Source: an uncultured Campylobacter sp.
Lineage (GTDB): Bacteria > Campylobacterota > Campylobacteria > Campylobacterales > Campylobacteraceae
Length of the DNA: 64,000 nt
Direction: 5' to 3'
Assembly (NCBI GenBank): GCA_934718785.1
Contig: CAKVAF010000009.1
Span: forward strand, 1-64,000
Within the stretch, counting starts at the first letter, position 1. Every line of letters begins with the position of its first letter. Shown here piece after piece: positions 34,753 through 46,005 of this stretch. The notes under the pieces are model-generated. The model was not told where the DNA came from and did not search any database. It saw nothing but the letters and a program-made list of their open reading frames with translations. The position numbers and the translations under genes were made by a program.

Positions 34753-35362
34753 AAGCATTGATTCTACGCATAAATTTATGTGTGAAGCCATCAGACGCGG
34801 ACAAATCACGCAAAACACCGCCATTTACGCGCTAGAGCAAAGAGCAGGCATAGGAAGCCGTGATAATGAATGGACGAGCAGCAAGGGCAATTTACATTTA
34901 AATTTTTGCACGAAAAACTTGCCGCCTGACTTGCCCCTAGCTAGTACCAGTATTTACTATGCTTTTTTGCTTAAAGAATTGCTTTTTAGCAAGGGTTCTA
35001 AGCTTTGGCTGAAGTGGCCTAATGATTTTTACCTTGAAAATAAGAAAATTGGCGGGATTATCAGTGCTAAGATTAAAGATTTTATCGTTGTTGGTGTGGG
35101 ATTAAATCTTAAAAGTGCGCCTAAAAATGCCGCTTTGCTGGATATAGATATTGATTTAAACGAGCTTGTGAGCGAATTTATAAAAGAAATTGAAAAAAAT
35201 TTTTTATGGAAGTTTATTTTTAGCAAGTATGTGGTAGAATTCGAAAAATCAAAAGAATTTAGTGTCCATATAAATGGGTGCGAAGTGCCTTTAAAAGAAG
35301 CTTCTTTGTATGAAGATGGCTCAATTTTTTTACAAAATCAAAGGGTGTATAGTTTAAGATGA
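34733..35362 (+). CDS. birA: Biotin--[acetyl-CoA carboxylase] ligase
   Basis: The 209-residue protein is the ligase-only form without the DNA-binding domain. ESIDSTHKFM, the biotin loop EQRAGIGSRDNEW (GRGR-like), LWLKWPNDFYLENKKIGGI and VGVGLNL are the family motifs. The start is a GTG at 34733 inside the end of fmt. It biotinylates AccB. Confidence 0.94.
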   Translation: MELICIESIDSTHKFMCEAIRRGQITQNTAIYALEQRAGIGSRDNEWTSSKGNLHLNFCTKNLPPDLPLASTSIYYAFLLKELLFSKGSKLWLKWPNDFYLENKKIGGIISAKIKDFIVVGVGLNLKSAPKNAALLDIDIDLNELVSEFIKEIEKNFLWKFIFSKYVVEFEKSKEFSVHINGCEVPLKEASLYEDGSIFLQNQRVYSLR

Positions 35363-36144
35363 GTGAGATAATTACGATTGCAAATCAAAAAGGTGGCGTA
35401 GGCAAGACCACGACAGCGATAAATTTAGCCGCAAGTTTAGCAGTGGCTGAAAAAAAAGTGCTTTTAATAGATGTTGACCCACAGGCAAATGCGACCACAG
35501 GACTTGGCTTTAATCGCAATAATTACGAATACAATATCTATCATGTTTTTACCAAACGCAAGAAATTAAGCGATATCATCTTAAAAACAGAGCTTGCCAC
35601 GCTTCATTTAGCCCCATCAAATATAGGACTTGTAGGCATTGAACAAGAGCTTGCAAAAGATGAAAGCATAGAAAGTAAAACTGTGCTTAAAAATCAACTC
35701 GCTGAGGTGAGTGATAAATATGATTTTATCATCATAGATTCTCCGCCAGCTCTAGGCTCAATCACTGTGAATGCCTTTGCAGCAAGTGATAGCGTTATTA
35801 TTCCTATACAGTGTGAATTTTACGCACTTGAGGGCGTGGCTATGGTGCTAAATACCATAAAACTCATCAAAAGAACTATCAATCCAAGGCTTAAAATCAG
35901 GGGCTTTTTGCCGACTATGTATAGCACTCAAAATAATTTATCTAAAGATGTTGTTGAAGATTTAAAACAAAATTTCAAGGAAAAGCTTTTTACCATTAAT
36001 GGCAATGAAAGCGATTTTATCGTTATCCCGCGCAATATCAAACTCGCAGAAAGCCCAAGCTTTGGTAAGCCCATAATGCTTTATGATATAAAATCACCCG
36101 GTTCGCTGGCTTATCAAAATTTGGCATATTCGATTTTAGGATAG
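35359..36144 (+). CDS. parA: Chromosome-partitioning ATPase ParA (Soj)
   Basis: The 261-residue protein has the deviant Walker A KGGVGKTTT near residue 11, IDVDPQANATTG and IDSPPALG. It acts with ParB to segregate the chromosome origin. It overlaps birA by four bases and is followed by parB after three bases. A separate plasmid-type ParA is encoded at 58596. Confidence 0.96.
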   Translation: MSEIITIANQKGGVGKTTTAINLAASLAVAEKKVLLIDVDPQANATTGLGFNRNNYEYNIYHVFTKRKKLSDIILKTELATLHLAPSNIGLVGIEQELAKDESIESKTVLKNQLAEVSDKYDFIIIDSPPALGSITVNAFAASDSVIIPIQCEFYALEGVAMVLNTIKLIKRTINPRLKIRGFLPTMYSTQNNLSKDVVEDLKQNFKEKLFTINGNESDFIVIPRNIKLAESPSFGKPIMLYDIKSPGSLAYQNLAYSILG

Positions 36145-36147
36145 TTT

Positions 36148-36999
36148 ATGGGGCTAAACAAACAAAAGGGTCTAAGCTCATTACTTGGCGATATAGATAA
36201 GGTTTATAGCAAAGAATTAGGACTGGATGAAAAGCAAGTGCTACAAATCCCGCTTGAACTCATAAAGCCAAATCCTTTTCAGCCGCGCAAGCATTTTGAT
36301 AAAGAAGCCTTGGAAGAGCTTGCGGAATCCATTAAAAATTACGGTTTAATTCAGCCTGTTATTTTGCTTAGAAAAAGCGATGATGAGTTTATACTGGTGG
36401 CTGGAGAGCGTAGATTTCGCGCTTGCAAGCTTTTGAAAGAAAAAAGTATCAAGGCAATTATCAGCGATGAGAGTGAAGAAAAGCTTAGAGAATTAGCTCT
36501 CATTGAAAACATACAAAGAGCGAATTTAAATCCTATCGAGCTTGCAAATTCTTATAAAGATCTCATAGAGCTTCATAAAATCACCCAAGATGAGCTGGCT
36601 CAAATCATTCACAAATCGCGCCCACAAATCACAAACACCCTAAGGCTTTTAAATTTAAGCAAAGAAACACAAGCGCTCATCGCAGTAGGTAAAATTTCAC
36701 AAGGACATGCCAAAACCTTAATAGGCTTAAGTCCAAAAGATGAAAAAATGCTCGTAGATACGATAATAGGGCAAAAGCTTAGCACAAAAGACACTGAAAA
36801 AATCATACAAAATCTTAAAAATAAAAAAGAAAAACCCCAAAAAGAAAAAAATTTAAATAAAAATTTTGACAAAGAGCTTGAAAGTGTTAAAAAATCACTC
36901 TTAAAGCTTGGAATTGATAGCATTATTAAAGATACAAATTTGATTTTAAAATTGAATGATTTAGAAAAAATCAAAAAATTAAACCATATATTAAGTTAG
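36148..36999 (+). CDS. parB: Chromosome-partitioning protein ParB (Spo0J)
   Basis: The 283-residue protein has the ParB/Srx CTP-binding motifs (PNPFQPRKHFD, VAGERRFRACK, LIENIQRANLNPIE) and the helix-turn-helix KITQDELAQIIHKSRPQITNTLRLL that binds parS. The C-terminal dimer region is Lys/Asn-rich. Confidence 0.96.
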   Translation: MGLNKQKGLSSLLGDIDKVYSKELGLDEKQVLQIPLELIKPNPFQPRKHFDKEALEELAESIKNYGLIQPVILLRKSDDEFILVAGERRFRACKLLKEKSIKAIISDESEEKLRELALIENIQRANLNPIELANSYKDLIELHKITQDELAQIIHKSRPQITNTLRLLNLSKETQALIAVGKISQGHAKTLIGLSPKDEKMLVDTIIGQKLSTKDTEKIIQNLKNKKEKPQKEKNLNKNFDKELESVKKSLLKLGIDSIIKDTNLILKLNDLEKIKKLNHILS

Positions 37000-37028
37000 A
37001 ATTTATTAAAAATTTAGCTTAACTTGGG

Positions 37029-37034
37029 TATAAT
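37029..37034 (+). promoter_or_regulatory. -10 box of the atp operon
   Basis: TTGGGTATAAT, an extended -10, lies 41 bases before the ATG of atpF'. Upstream is AT-rich DNA after the parB stop, so this is the likely main promoter of the ATP synthase operon. Confidence 0.6.
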
Positions 37035-37069
37035 TTAAAGCTGTGATTGAAATAAAATAGAGGTAAAAA

Positions 37070-37495
37070 ATGTTTAATGATGTCCAACTATCCACTATGC
37101 TGGCTACTTTCATTATCTTTTTAGCGATGATAATTATACTAAATAGCCTACTTTATAAGCCACTTTTAAAATTTATGGACGATAGGGATGAATCTATAGC
37201 AAGCGATGAAAACAAAGTTCAGCAAAACTCAGCTCAAATGACAAGCTTTAACGAAGATTTAGAAAAAATCAAAGAAGAAACAAGGGCTGAAGTTGCTTCT
37301 ATCAAGCACAAAATTATAGAAGAAGCAAAAAGCATAAAAGAGCAGGAATTAAATGCTAAAAGAGAAGAAAACGAGCAGAAAATGAAGGTTTTTTACACCG
37401 AGCTTTCAAATAAAAGAAACACTCTTAAAGAAAGCTTAAAGTCTCAAATCCCTGCGTGGCAAGAAGCCTTAAAAGAAAATTTAAATAAAACTTAA
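37070..37495 (+). CDS. atpF': ATP synthase Fo subunit b'
   Basis: The 141-residue protein has one N-terminal membrane span (about 9-27) and a long charged helix, as in Fo b-type stator subunits. It is followed six bases later by a second b gene. A split b/b' stator is normal in Campylobacterota. Confidence 0.92.
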   Translation: MFNDVQLSTMLATFIIFLAMIIILNSLLYKPLLKFMDDRDESIASDENKVQQNSAQMTSFNEDLEKIKEETRAEVASIKHKIIEEAKSIKEQELNAKREENEQKMKVFYTELSNKRNTLKESLKSQIPAWQEALKENLNKT

Positions 37496-37501
37496 GGAAA
37501 A

Positions 37502-38008
37502 GTGATGAAAATATTTATTTTAGGCGTTTTTTTAGCCCCGGTTTCGCTTTTTGCAGTAAGTGGTGGAACAGATTATGATATAGTGCCAAGGACTGTAAAT
37601 TTTTTAATCTTTTTTGCGATTTTACTTTATTTTGTAGCTAAGCCTGCAAAAGAATTTTATCAAAATAGAATTTCAAAAATCGCTTCAAGGCTTGAAGATA
37701 TACAAAAAAGAGTCTTAGAGAGCAAAAATAAAAAACTTGAGCTTATAAAAAAGCTTGAAGATGCCAAAAAAGAAGCCCTTGTCGCTAAAGAAAGTGCCAA
37801 AAAAGAAGCTGAAATCATAGCTTTAAAAATCAAAAACGAAACAAAAAATGAGCTAGCTTTGCTTGATAAGCAACTAAATGAGAGTATGGATTATGAAGAG
37901 CGCAAAATGCAAAGAGAAGTCATTAGCGAGCTTTTAAATGAAACCTTTGATAAGCTTAAATTTAGCCAAGAAGAACTTACACAACTTATGCTTAAAAAGG
38001 TCTGCTGA
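37502..38008 (+). CDS. atpF: ATP synthase Fo subunit b
   Basis: The 168-residue protein has a signal-like hydrophobic start, a second hydrophobic segment (about 29-46: VNFLIFFAILLYFVAKPAK) and a long coiled-coil stator helix. It pairs with b' and subunit delta. An ATG two codons... after the start (MMKIF) is an alternative. Its stop overlaps the atpH start. Confidence 0.94.
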   Translation: MMKIFILGVFLAPVSLFAVSGGTDYDIVPRTVNFLIFFAILLYFVAKPAKEFYQNRISKIASRLEDIQKRVLESKNKKLELIKKLEDAKKEALVAKESAKKEAEIIALKIKNETKNELALLDKQLNESMDYEERKMQREVISELLNETFDKLKFSQEELTQLMLKKVC

Positions 38009-38529
38009 TGAATGAAATTTTAGCCAAAAGATATGCAAAAGCCATTTTCACTAGAAAGGATAGTGAAGAGTTTTTGACTCATTTATCCTTGCTTAAAGCG
38101 GCAATGAGCGTTAAAAAAACGAGAGAAATTTTAGATTCTTACGAGATAGAAAGAGAAAAAAAGCTACAATTTTTGCTTTCTTTAGTGCAAAATGAAAGTA
38201 AGGCTTTTATCAATTTTTTAAAAATTATCGCTTTGAATAACCGCTTTGATTTAATCCCGCTCATCACCGATGAGCTTCTTAAATTTAAGGCTTTCAAAGA
38301 GCAAAGCTTCGTAGCAAAAATTTATTCTCAAAAAGAGCTTTCAAAGGATGAGATGAGTGAGCTTGAAAAAAAATTAAGCACTAAATTTAAAGTTACTGTA
38401 AAATTAGAAAATGATTTAAGCAAGGATAATGGCATTAAAATCAGTCTTGATGAGCTTGGCTATGAAATAGCCTTTTCGGTGCAGAATTTAAAATCAAAAA
38501 TGAGTGAATATATACTCAAAACCATATAA
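38008..38529 (+). CDS. atpH: ATP synthase F1 subunit delta
   Basis: The 173-residue protein starts with [11 protein letters not shown], the conserved delta/OSCP motif. The C-terminal half has the [24 protein letters not shown] beta segment. It joins the stator to F1. Start and stop are tightly packed with atpF and atpA. Confidence 0.95.
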   Translation: MNEILAKRYAKAIFTRKDSEEFLTHLSLLKAAMSVKKTREILDSYEIEREKKLQFLLSLVQNESKAFINFLKIIALNNRFDLIPLITDELLKFKAFKEQSFVAKIYSQKELSKDEMSELEKKLSTKFKVTVKLENDLSKDNGIKISLDELGYEIAFSVQNLKSKMSEYILKTI

Positions 38530-38540
38530 GGAGAAATTTT

Positions 38541-40043
38541 ATGAAAATCAAAGCCGATGAAATCAGTTCTATTATAAAAGAAAGAATTGAAAATTTTGAT
38601 TTAAATCTTGAAATTGAAGAAACGGGCAAAATCATATCCGTAGCCGATGGAGTCGCTAAAGTTTACGGGCTTAATAATGTAATGAGTGGCGAAATGGTCG
38701 AGTTTGAAAACGGCGACAAAGGAATGACCTTAAATCTTGAAGAAAGCAGTGTGGGCGTCGTTATCCTAGGCAAGGGCGAAGGACTTAAAGAAGGAAGCTC
38801 AGTAAAAAGGCTTAAAAAGCTTCTTAAAGTGCCAGTTGGCGATGTGATGATAGGACGCGTTGTCAATGCTTTGGGCGAGCCTATTGACTCAAAGGGTGCG
38901 ATTAATACGAGCGAATATCGCTTCGTCGAAGAAAAGGCTAAGGGCATTATGGCTAGAAAAAGCGTGCATGAGCCTTTACAAACTGGACTTAAAGCCATTG
39001 ACGCACTTGTTCCTATCGGTAGGGGTCAAAGAGAGCTTATCATCGGCGATAGACAAACTGGCAAAACTACCGTAGCAGTTGATACCATCATAAACCAAAA
39101 AGGTCAAGATGTTATTTGTATATATGTGGCTATTGGTCAAAAGCAATCAACCGTAGCCCAAGTGGTTAAAAAATTAGAAGAATATGGCGCTATGGATTAT
39201 ACTATAGTTGTAAATGCCGGCGCTTCTGATTCTGCTGCACTTCAGTATATCGCTCCTTATGCGGGTGTAACTATGGGTGAATATTTTAGAGATAATTCAC
39301 GTCATGCTTTAATCATTTATGATGATTTAAGCAAGCACGCAGTAGCTTATAGAGAAATGTCTCTCATTTTACGCCGCCCACCAGGACGCGAGGCTTATCC
39401 GGGCGATGTTTTTTATCTGCATTCAAGGCTCTTAGAAAGAGCGGCAAAATTAAGCGACGCACTAGGTGCTGGCTCTTTAACAGCTCTTCCTATCATAGAA
39501 ACTCAAGCAGGCGATGTATCAGCTTATATTCCTACAAATGTAATTTCAATTACTGATGGTCAAATTTTCCTTGAAACAGATTTATTTAACTCAGGCATTC
39601 GTCCTGCTATTAATGTGGGCTTGTCTGTGTCTCGTGTGGGTGGAGCAGCGCAGATTAAAGCAATCAAGCAAGTTTCAGGAACGCTCAGACTTGATTTGGC
39701 TCAGTATAGAGAGCTTCAAGCCTTTGCGCAGTTTGCAAGTGATTTGGACGAATCCAGTCGCAAGCAGCTTGAGCGCGGACAAAGAATGGTTGAAATTTTA
39801 AAGCAGCCTCCATATTCTCCACTTCCTGTTGAAAATCAAGTCATCTTAATCTTTGCAGGCACAAGAGGCTTTTTAGATGATATTGCAGTAAATAAAATAA
39901 GCGAATTTGAAGCAGGACTTTATCCTTTCATCGAGGCAAAATACCCTGAAATTTTTGAGCAAATTCGCACGAAAAAAGCCTTAGATAAAGACTTAGAAGA
40001 TAAAATTTCAAACGCGCTTAATGAATATAAAGCAAGTCATTAA
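38541..40043 (+). CDS. atpA: ATP synthase F1 subunit alpha
   Basis: The 500-residue protein has the P-loop [21 protein letters not shown], the Arg-finger region ([10 protein letters not shown]) and [19 protein letters not shown]. It forms the non-catalytic sites of the F1 hexamer. AAGGAGAAA precedes the ATG. Confidence 0.98.
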   Translation: MKIKADEISSIIKERIENFDLNLEIEETGKIISVADGVAKVYGLNNVMSGEMVEFENGDKGMTLNLEESSVGVVILGKGEGLKEGSSVKRLKKLLKVPVGDVMIGRVVNALGEPIDSKGAINTSEYRFVEEKAKGIMARKSVHEPLQTGLKAIDALVPIGRGQRELIIGDRQTGKTTVAVDTIINQKGQDVICIYVAIGQKQSTVAQVVKKLEEYGAMDYTIVVNAGASDSAALQYIAPYAGVTMGEYFRDNSRHALIIYDDLSKHAVAYREMSLILRRPPGREAYPGDVFYLHSRLLERAAKLSDALGAGSLTALPIIETQAGDVSAYIPTNVISITDGQIFLETDLFNSGIRPAINVGLSVSRVGGAAQIKAIKQVSGTLRLDLAQYRELQAFAQFASDLDESSRKQLERGQRMVEILKQPPYSPLPVENQVILIFAGTRGFLDDIAVNKISEFEAGLYPFIEAKYPEIFEQIRTKKALDKDLEDKISNALNEYKASH

Positions 40044-40054
40044 AAAGGAACTTT

Positions 40055-40939
40055 ATGGCTAGTCTTAAAGAAATAAAAAGAAAGATAAAAAGCGTCAATA
40101 ACACGCAAAAAACGACTAAAGCGATGAAGCTTGTTTCTACTGCTAAGCTGAATAAAGCTAAAGAAGCCGCCAGAAGAAGCAAATTTTACGCGCAAAAAAT
40201 CGATGAAGTGCTGTCTGATCTTTCTTTAAACATTAATAGAATTTTAAGCGATGATAAAAGATTTGTCTTTTTTAATGAAAGAGCTTTAAAGGTGGTGGAT
40301 ATTATCTTTATCACTGCAGATAAAGGACTTTGTGGCGGATTTAATACAAGGACCATTAAAAGCGTGAGTGATCTTTTGGCTAAATATCAAGCGCAGGGTG
40401 CAAAGGTGCGCTTAAGAGCCATAGGTAAAACGGGTATTGAGTTTTTTCGCTTTCAAGGCATTGAAATTTATAAAAGCTACGAGCATATCAGCTCTAATCC
40501 TGATTATGAAAAGGCTTGTTCCATCATCAACGAAGCTGTGCAAGATTTTTTAGACAGACAAAGCGATAAAATCATAATTATTCATAATGGCTATAAAAAT
40601 ATGATTTCTCAAGAGCTTAAAGAGCTTGTTTTAATCCCTGTGGAGCCTTTGAAAATCACTAATGAAAATGAAGTTTCAAACTCAGCCCTTGATTTTGAAC
40701 CTGAGGGTGATGAGCTTTTGCAGGATTTGATGAAGACTTATTTTGAATACAATATGTATTTTGCTTTAATTGACTCTTTAGCAGCCGAGCACAGTGCAAG
40801 AATGCAGGCTATGGATAATGCAAGCAATAACGCTAAAGCAATGCTTAAACATTTAAATTTAGCCTACAATAAAGCAAGACAAGAAAATATCACCACCGAG
40901 CTTACTGAAATCGTAAGCGGTGTAGAATCAATGAAATAA
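40055..40939 (+). CDS. atpG: ATP synthase F1 subunit gamma
   Basis: The 294-residue rotor protein has the N-terminal helix [27 protein letters not shown], the [12 protein letters not shown] motif and the C-terminal helix with [17 protein letters not shown]. It couples proton flow in Fo to catalysis in F1. Confidence 0.97.
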   Translation: MASLKEIKRKIKSVNNTQKTTKAMKLVSTAKLNKAKEAARRSKFYAQKIDEVLSDLSLNINRILSDDKRFVFFNERALKVVDIIFITADKGLCGGFNTRTIKSVSDLLAKYQAQGAKVRLRAIGKTGIEFFRFQGIEIYKSYEHISSNPDYEKACSIINEAVQDFLDRQSDKIIIIHNGYKNMISQELKELVLIPVEPLKITNENEVSNSALDFEPEGDELLQDLMKTYFEYNMYFALIDSLAAEHSARMQAMDNASNNAKAMLKHLNLAYNKARQENITTELTEIVSGVESMK

Positions 40940-42352
<1,413 letters not shown>

Positions 42353-42354
42353 AA

Positions 42355-42744
42355 ATGAGCGCTTTGATACATTTAGAGATTGTAACGCCTACAGGAATGA
42401 TTTTTGAAGGCGATGTCAAATATGTGCTTTTACCAGGTAGCGAGGGCGAATTTGGCGTGCTAAAAGGGCATGCTTCTTTGGTTTCTTCTTTAAAGGCGGG
42501 TGTGATTGATATAGAAAAAGAAGACGCAAAGCACGAGCTTGTAGCCATTAGCTCAGGCTATGCTGAAGTCAATGAGTTTAAAATCACTGTTTTAGCCAAG
42601 GACGCAGTTGCTATTAATGCAGATGAAAATTCACAAGTGGCTAAAAATCTCGCCGCAGCCAAAGAGCTTATAAAATCAATGAGCTCTGATAGCGTGGCTT
42701 TGGCTTCAACTTTTGCAAATATTGACAATAAAGTTAAAGCATGA
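42355..42744 (+). CDS. atpC: ATP synthase F1 subunit epsilon
   Basis: The 129-residue protein starts with LEIVTPTGMIFEGDVKYVLLPGSEGEFGVLKGHASLVS, the usual beta-sandwich with PGSEGEFGVLKGH. It regulates F1 and links gamma to the c-ring. Its stop overlaps the exbB start by four bases, tying the atp and Tol genes into one transcript. Confidence 0.96.
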   Translation: MSALIHLEIVTPTGMIFEGDVKYVLLPGSEGEFGVLKGHASLVSSLKAGVIDIEKEDAKHELVAISSGYAEVNEFKITVLAKDAVAINADENSQVAKNLAAAKELIKSMSSDSVALASTFANIDNKVKA

Positions 42745-43295
42745 TTGATCTAGTCGCTATTTTTAGATTTTTTGATAATTCAAGCCTTATTACTTATATC
42801 GTTTTAGCTTGGCTTTCTTTTTATTTTATTTTAAGTTTTGCGATTTTATTTGCTAGGACGAGTTTTTTGGCAGTATGGAAGCTTAAAGAAAAATCAAGCC
42901 TTGAAGCCCTTTTAACAGGGCAAAAAGAGCTTTATCAAACAAGCTCTATCTTAAGCAAAAGCACCAGCACAGATCAAAATCAGCTTGAAATTTATAAAAA
43001 TTTAGCCGAAAAAAGAGCAAGCGTAGGGCTGACTTGGCTTTCTATCATCGCTTCAACTTCGCCTTTTATAGGGCTTTTTGGCACAGTTGTGTCTATACTT
43101 GAAACCTTTGGCGGACTTGGCGCGCAAAACTCGCTTTCTTTTATCGCTCCTAAAATCAGTGAAGCACTCGTAGCCACAGGTTGTGGGATTTTGGTTGCCA
43201 TTCCAGCTTATAGTTTTCATCTTATTATTAAGAGAAAGGCTTATGAGTTGGTGAGTATAATAGATAGTGAAATTAAGGTTATCGCTAGTCGGTAG
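42741..43295 (+). CDS. tolQ: TolQ/ExbB-family proton-channel protein
   Basis: The 184-residue inner-membrane protein has three spans (about 17-39, 95-115, 140-162) and the family motifs GLTWLSIIASTSPFIGLFGTVVSI and ISEALVATGCGILVAIPAY. With the TolR/ExbD protein it uses the proton gradient to energise the Tol-Pal system. The gene order with tolB and pal favours the Tol role; C. jejuni annotation uses exbB3. A 256-base insert separates it from its partner gene. Confidence 0.9.
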   Translation: MIDLVAIFRFFDNSSLITYIVLAWLSFYFILSFAILFARTSFLAVWKLKEKSSLEALLTGQKELYQTSSILSKSTSTDQNQLEIYKNLAEKRASVGLTWLSIIASTSPFIGLFGTVVSILETFGGLGAQNSLSFIAPKISEALVATGCGILVAIPAYSFHLIIKRKAYELVSIIDSEIKVIASR

Positions 43296-43551
43296 AGTTA
43301 AAAGTGGCTCATCTTTTTGGCATCTTTGCGGGAGTTCGCATTTTTTGCGCTGTGGCAGGCTTTCATGCCTAGCCTTGCTGAAAAATGCTTCACAACCCAC
43401 AAAGCCTCTTAAAAATACTTCGCCTTGGGTTTTGAAAATTAAAATTAGGTTTTGGAATTTAAATTTTAATTTTTGTAAATTTTTAATGTAAATTTAAAAG
43501 CGTGCGCCTTTTTAATCAAAAAGATAAACCTATAAAATAAAAGGAAAAAAT
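43296..43551. repeat. 256-base intergenic insert between tolQ and tolR genes
   Basis: In C. jejuni these two genes adjoin. Here the gap begins with GC-richer DNA (43290-43415) containing short inverted pairs such as GGCAGGC/GCCT-type arms and TTGCGGGAGTTCGCATTTTTTGCG, then AT-rich DNA with AAAATTAGGTTTTGGAATTTAAATTTTAATTTT-like repeats. No convincing gene is present. It may be a dispersed repeat inserted into the operon. AAAAGGAAAAAA before the TTG at 43552 restores translation of the next gene. Confidence 0.4.
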
Positions 43552-43941
43552 TTGAGTTTTTTGGATGATAAACCCGAGCTAAATATAACGCCACTCGTTG
43601 ATATTATGCTTGTTTTACTCGCTATTTTGATGGTTACGGCCCCAAGTATTACTTATGAAGAAAATATAAAATTACCTCAAGGCTCACAAAAAAACACTTC
43701 AAGCCCCACAGTTAAAAGTCTCATCGTCAGTATCAATAAAGATAAAGAAATTCTTATCAATAATAATAAATTTAGTATGCAAGGCTTTGCGGATAATCTA
43801 GCCCTTTTAAAGCCGCAATTTAAGCTTGATGAGCCTGTTTTCATAAGAGCGGATAAAGCTCTTACTTATGATGATGTGATTTTTGTTTTAAGAACGCTTA
43901 AACAACTAGGCTTTGATAAAGTAGCCTTGCAAACTGAGTGA
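43552..43941 (+). CDS. tolR: TolR/ExbD-family protein
   Basis: The 129-residue protein has a cytoplasmic start, one span (about 12-30: NITPLVDIMLVLLAILMVT with the essential Asp) and a periplasmic domain ending in FIRADKALTYDDVIFVLRTLKQLGF. It begins with TTG at 43552, since AAGGAAAAAA fits it and no ATG is near. It works with TolQ. Confidence 0.93.
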   Translation: MSFLDDKPELNITPLVDIMLVLLAILMVTAPSITYEENIKLPQGSQKNTSSPTVKSLIVSINKDKEILINNNKFSMQGFADNLALLKPQFKLDEPVFIRADKALTYDDVIFVLRTLKQLGFDKVALQTE

Positions 43942-43945
43942 AACA

Positions 43946-44731
43946 ATGGCTAAAGACTATGGTATGGGCGGCTTTAACGCCTTTTTACTTGCCTTTATCA
44001 TTTATGCCGCTCTTATTTTTTTTGTGCTTTTTCATTTTAGCAAAGAAGAAATTTTAGCCCTGAAATACACAGACACACCTGAATCTTTTATCGATGTGGA
44101 TTTGGGCGAATTAAATGCGCTAAAGCCTGAAATCACGCACACGCCAACGCCACCCACTCCGCTCATCGAGATTAAAGAACCAGCGCAAGAAGAGAGCAAA
44201 GAAACGACAAATAAGGTTGTAAAAACCGAAGAAATAGAGCAGCAACAAAGTAATATCAATGAGCTTTTTGGCAATGTCAAAGACTTTCAAGAAGAAAAAA
44301 GCACCAAGGTGCAAAGCTCAGCAAAATCAGCACCCAAGTCTCAGCCTAAAATTCAAAATCAAGTGCAAAATTTATTTCAAAGCATCGATACAAATTTAAA
44401 TCAAGAAGCGAGCAAGGGACAAGCTAAAGAGTCGCAAAAGACAGGCATTTATGATGAATTTCGTGGCAAAATCAGGCGCTTTTTAGAAGATAGGTGGCGT
44501 CTTTATGAAGCCAGTGGAAATTTTAAGGTTATGCTCGATTTTTATATAGATAGTAACGGAAATTTTGGCTATACTTCAGTCAGCAAAAGTCATAATAGCG
44601 ATTTTGATAAAAAGGTGGATGAGTTTTTACGCGCTCAAAGTGGCAAATTTGTGGCTTATCCGCCAGATCAAAAGCATTATCAGGGCAAGGCTGAGCTGAG
44701 TGATAAAATCAATGTAGGAGAACTCAAATGA
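43946..44731 (+). CDS. tolA: TolA/TonB-like energy-transducing protein
   Basis: The 261-residue protein has one N-terminal span (about 10-28), a Pro-rich stretch (THTPTPPTPLIEIKEP, about 54-70), a Gln/Glu/Lys-rich helical linker and a C-terminal TonB/TolA-like domain (about 165-261: VMLDFYIDSNGNFGYTSVSKS). It spans the periplasm between TolQR and TolB/Pal. It overlaps tolB by four bases. Confidence 0.85.
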   Translation: MAKDYGMGGFNAFLLAFIIYAALIFFVLFHFSKEEILALKYTDTPESFIDVDLGELNALKPEITHTPTPPTPLIEIKEPAQEESKETTNKVVKTEEIEQQQSNINELFGNVKDFQEEKSTKVQSSAKSAPKSQPKIQNQVQNLFQSIDTNLNQEASKGQAKESQKTGIYDEFRGKIRRFLEDRWRLYEASGNFKVMLDFYIDSNGNFGYTSVSKSHNSDFDKKVDEFLRAQSGKFVAYPPDQKHYQGKAELSDKINVGELK

Positions 44732-45939
44732 AAAAAATTCTAATCTTCATGCTGCTTTTTTTAAGCCTTTTAAAAGCAGAAGAACCCATTTCTATCATCA
44801 ATGAAAATGTGGCTTTGCCTAAGATTATCGTTAAGGATATTTCAAATTTAACAGATATTAATCTTAAGCGCAATTTTTACAATATCATTTTAAATGATTT
44901 GAAAGTAAGCTCAAATTTTGAAGTCATAGAAGCTTCGCAAAATCCTAGCGCGACAGGAAATTACACTTTTGAATTTGCTCTAAGCAAGCAAAATGAAGGG
45001 CTAAAGCTTGATGTTAATATCTATGCGGGCAGCAATTTAAAAAGCAAAAAAACTTATAATGTGCCAAGGGTGGTGTATTATCCCTTTTTATCGCATACTG
45101 GCGTTAAAGACTCAGTTACAAATTTAGGCTTACCACCGATAGAATGGATGGATCATAAAATTTTAATCGCCAGAAATGTTGGCGCAAAGCAAAGCGAAAT
45201 CATTATGGCTGATTATACACTCACTTATCAAAGAGTGGTGATTAGGGGTGGATTAAATCTTTTTCCAAAATGGGCGAACAAAGCCCAAAGCGCTTTTTAC
45301 TACACCGCATACGATCATGAAAAACCGACCATTTTTAGATATGATTTAAACACAAACAAAGCCACGCGAATTCTTTCAAGCGGGGGTATGGCAGTGGTAA
45401 GCGATGTGAGCGAAGATGGCAATAAATTGCTCGTAACTTTAGCCCCACAAGATCAGCCTGATATTTATCTTTATGATTTAAACTCAAAAAATTTAAGAAA
45501 AATCACAAATTATCCCGGCGTGGATGTCAATGGTAACTTTATTGAAGGAGATTCTAAGATCGTTTTCGTAAGCGATAGATTGGGCTATCCTAATGTATTT
45601 TTACAAAGCATAGGAAGCGCAAATGCCGAGCAGCTCGTCTTTCACGGACGCAATAATACAGCCGTTTCAACTTATAAAGACTTTTTGGTCTATTCAAGCC
45701 GAGAAGCCAATCAGCCCGGCGTTTTTAATGTTTATTTGATGAGTACAAAAAGCGATTATATCAGGCAAATGACAGCCAGCGGGAAAAATCTTTTCCCACG
45801 CTTTTCAAGCGATGGTGGCAGCATTGTTTATGTAAAATATTTAGGCGGACAAACCGCACTTGGCGTCATTCGTGTCAATGCGAATAAATCTTTTCACTTT
45901 CCGCTAAAAGTTGGAAAAATTCAATCAATTGATTGGTAA
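44728..45939 (+). CDS. tolB: TolB periplasmic beta-propeller
   Basis: The 403-residue protein has a signal peptide (about 1-17), the N-terminal TolB domain and propeller blades with KIVFVSDRLGYPNVFL and GGSIVYVKYLGGQTALGVI. It bridges TolA and Pal during outer-membrane constriction. The length is near the family norm. Confidence 0.94.
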   Translation: MKKILIFMLLFLSLLKAEEPISIINENVALPKIIVKDISNLTDINLKRNFYNIILNDLKVSSNFEVIEASQNPSATGNYTFEFALSKQNEGLKLDVNIYAGSNLKSKKTYNVPRVVYYPFLSHTGVKDSVTNLGLPPIEWMDHKILIARNVGAKQSEIIMADYTLTYQRVVIRGGLNLFPKWANKAQSAFYYTAYDHEKPTIFRYDLNTNKATRILSSGGMAVVSDVSEDGNKLLVTLAPQDQPDIYLYDLNSKNLRKITNYPGVDVNGNFIEGDSKIVFVSDRLGYPNVFLQSIGSANAEQLVFHGRNNTAVSTYKDFLVYSSREANQPGVFNVYLMSTKSDYIRQMTASGKNLFPRFSSDGGSIVYVKYLGGQTALGVIRVNANKSFHFPLKVGKIQSIDW

Positions 45940-46005
45940 ATTTATTTTAAATTTAATTATTTTTAGCTAAAATTAGCATTCAAATCTTTTTGAAAGGAAG
46001 TTAAG

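Noticed and set aside
43267-43491. 74-residue plus-strand frame in the tolQ-tolR gap
   Set aside because: It begins within the end of tolQ, has low-complexity Phe/Asn-rich codons at the end and no ribosome-binding site.
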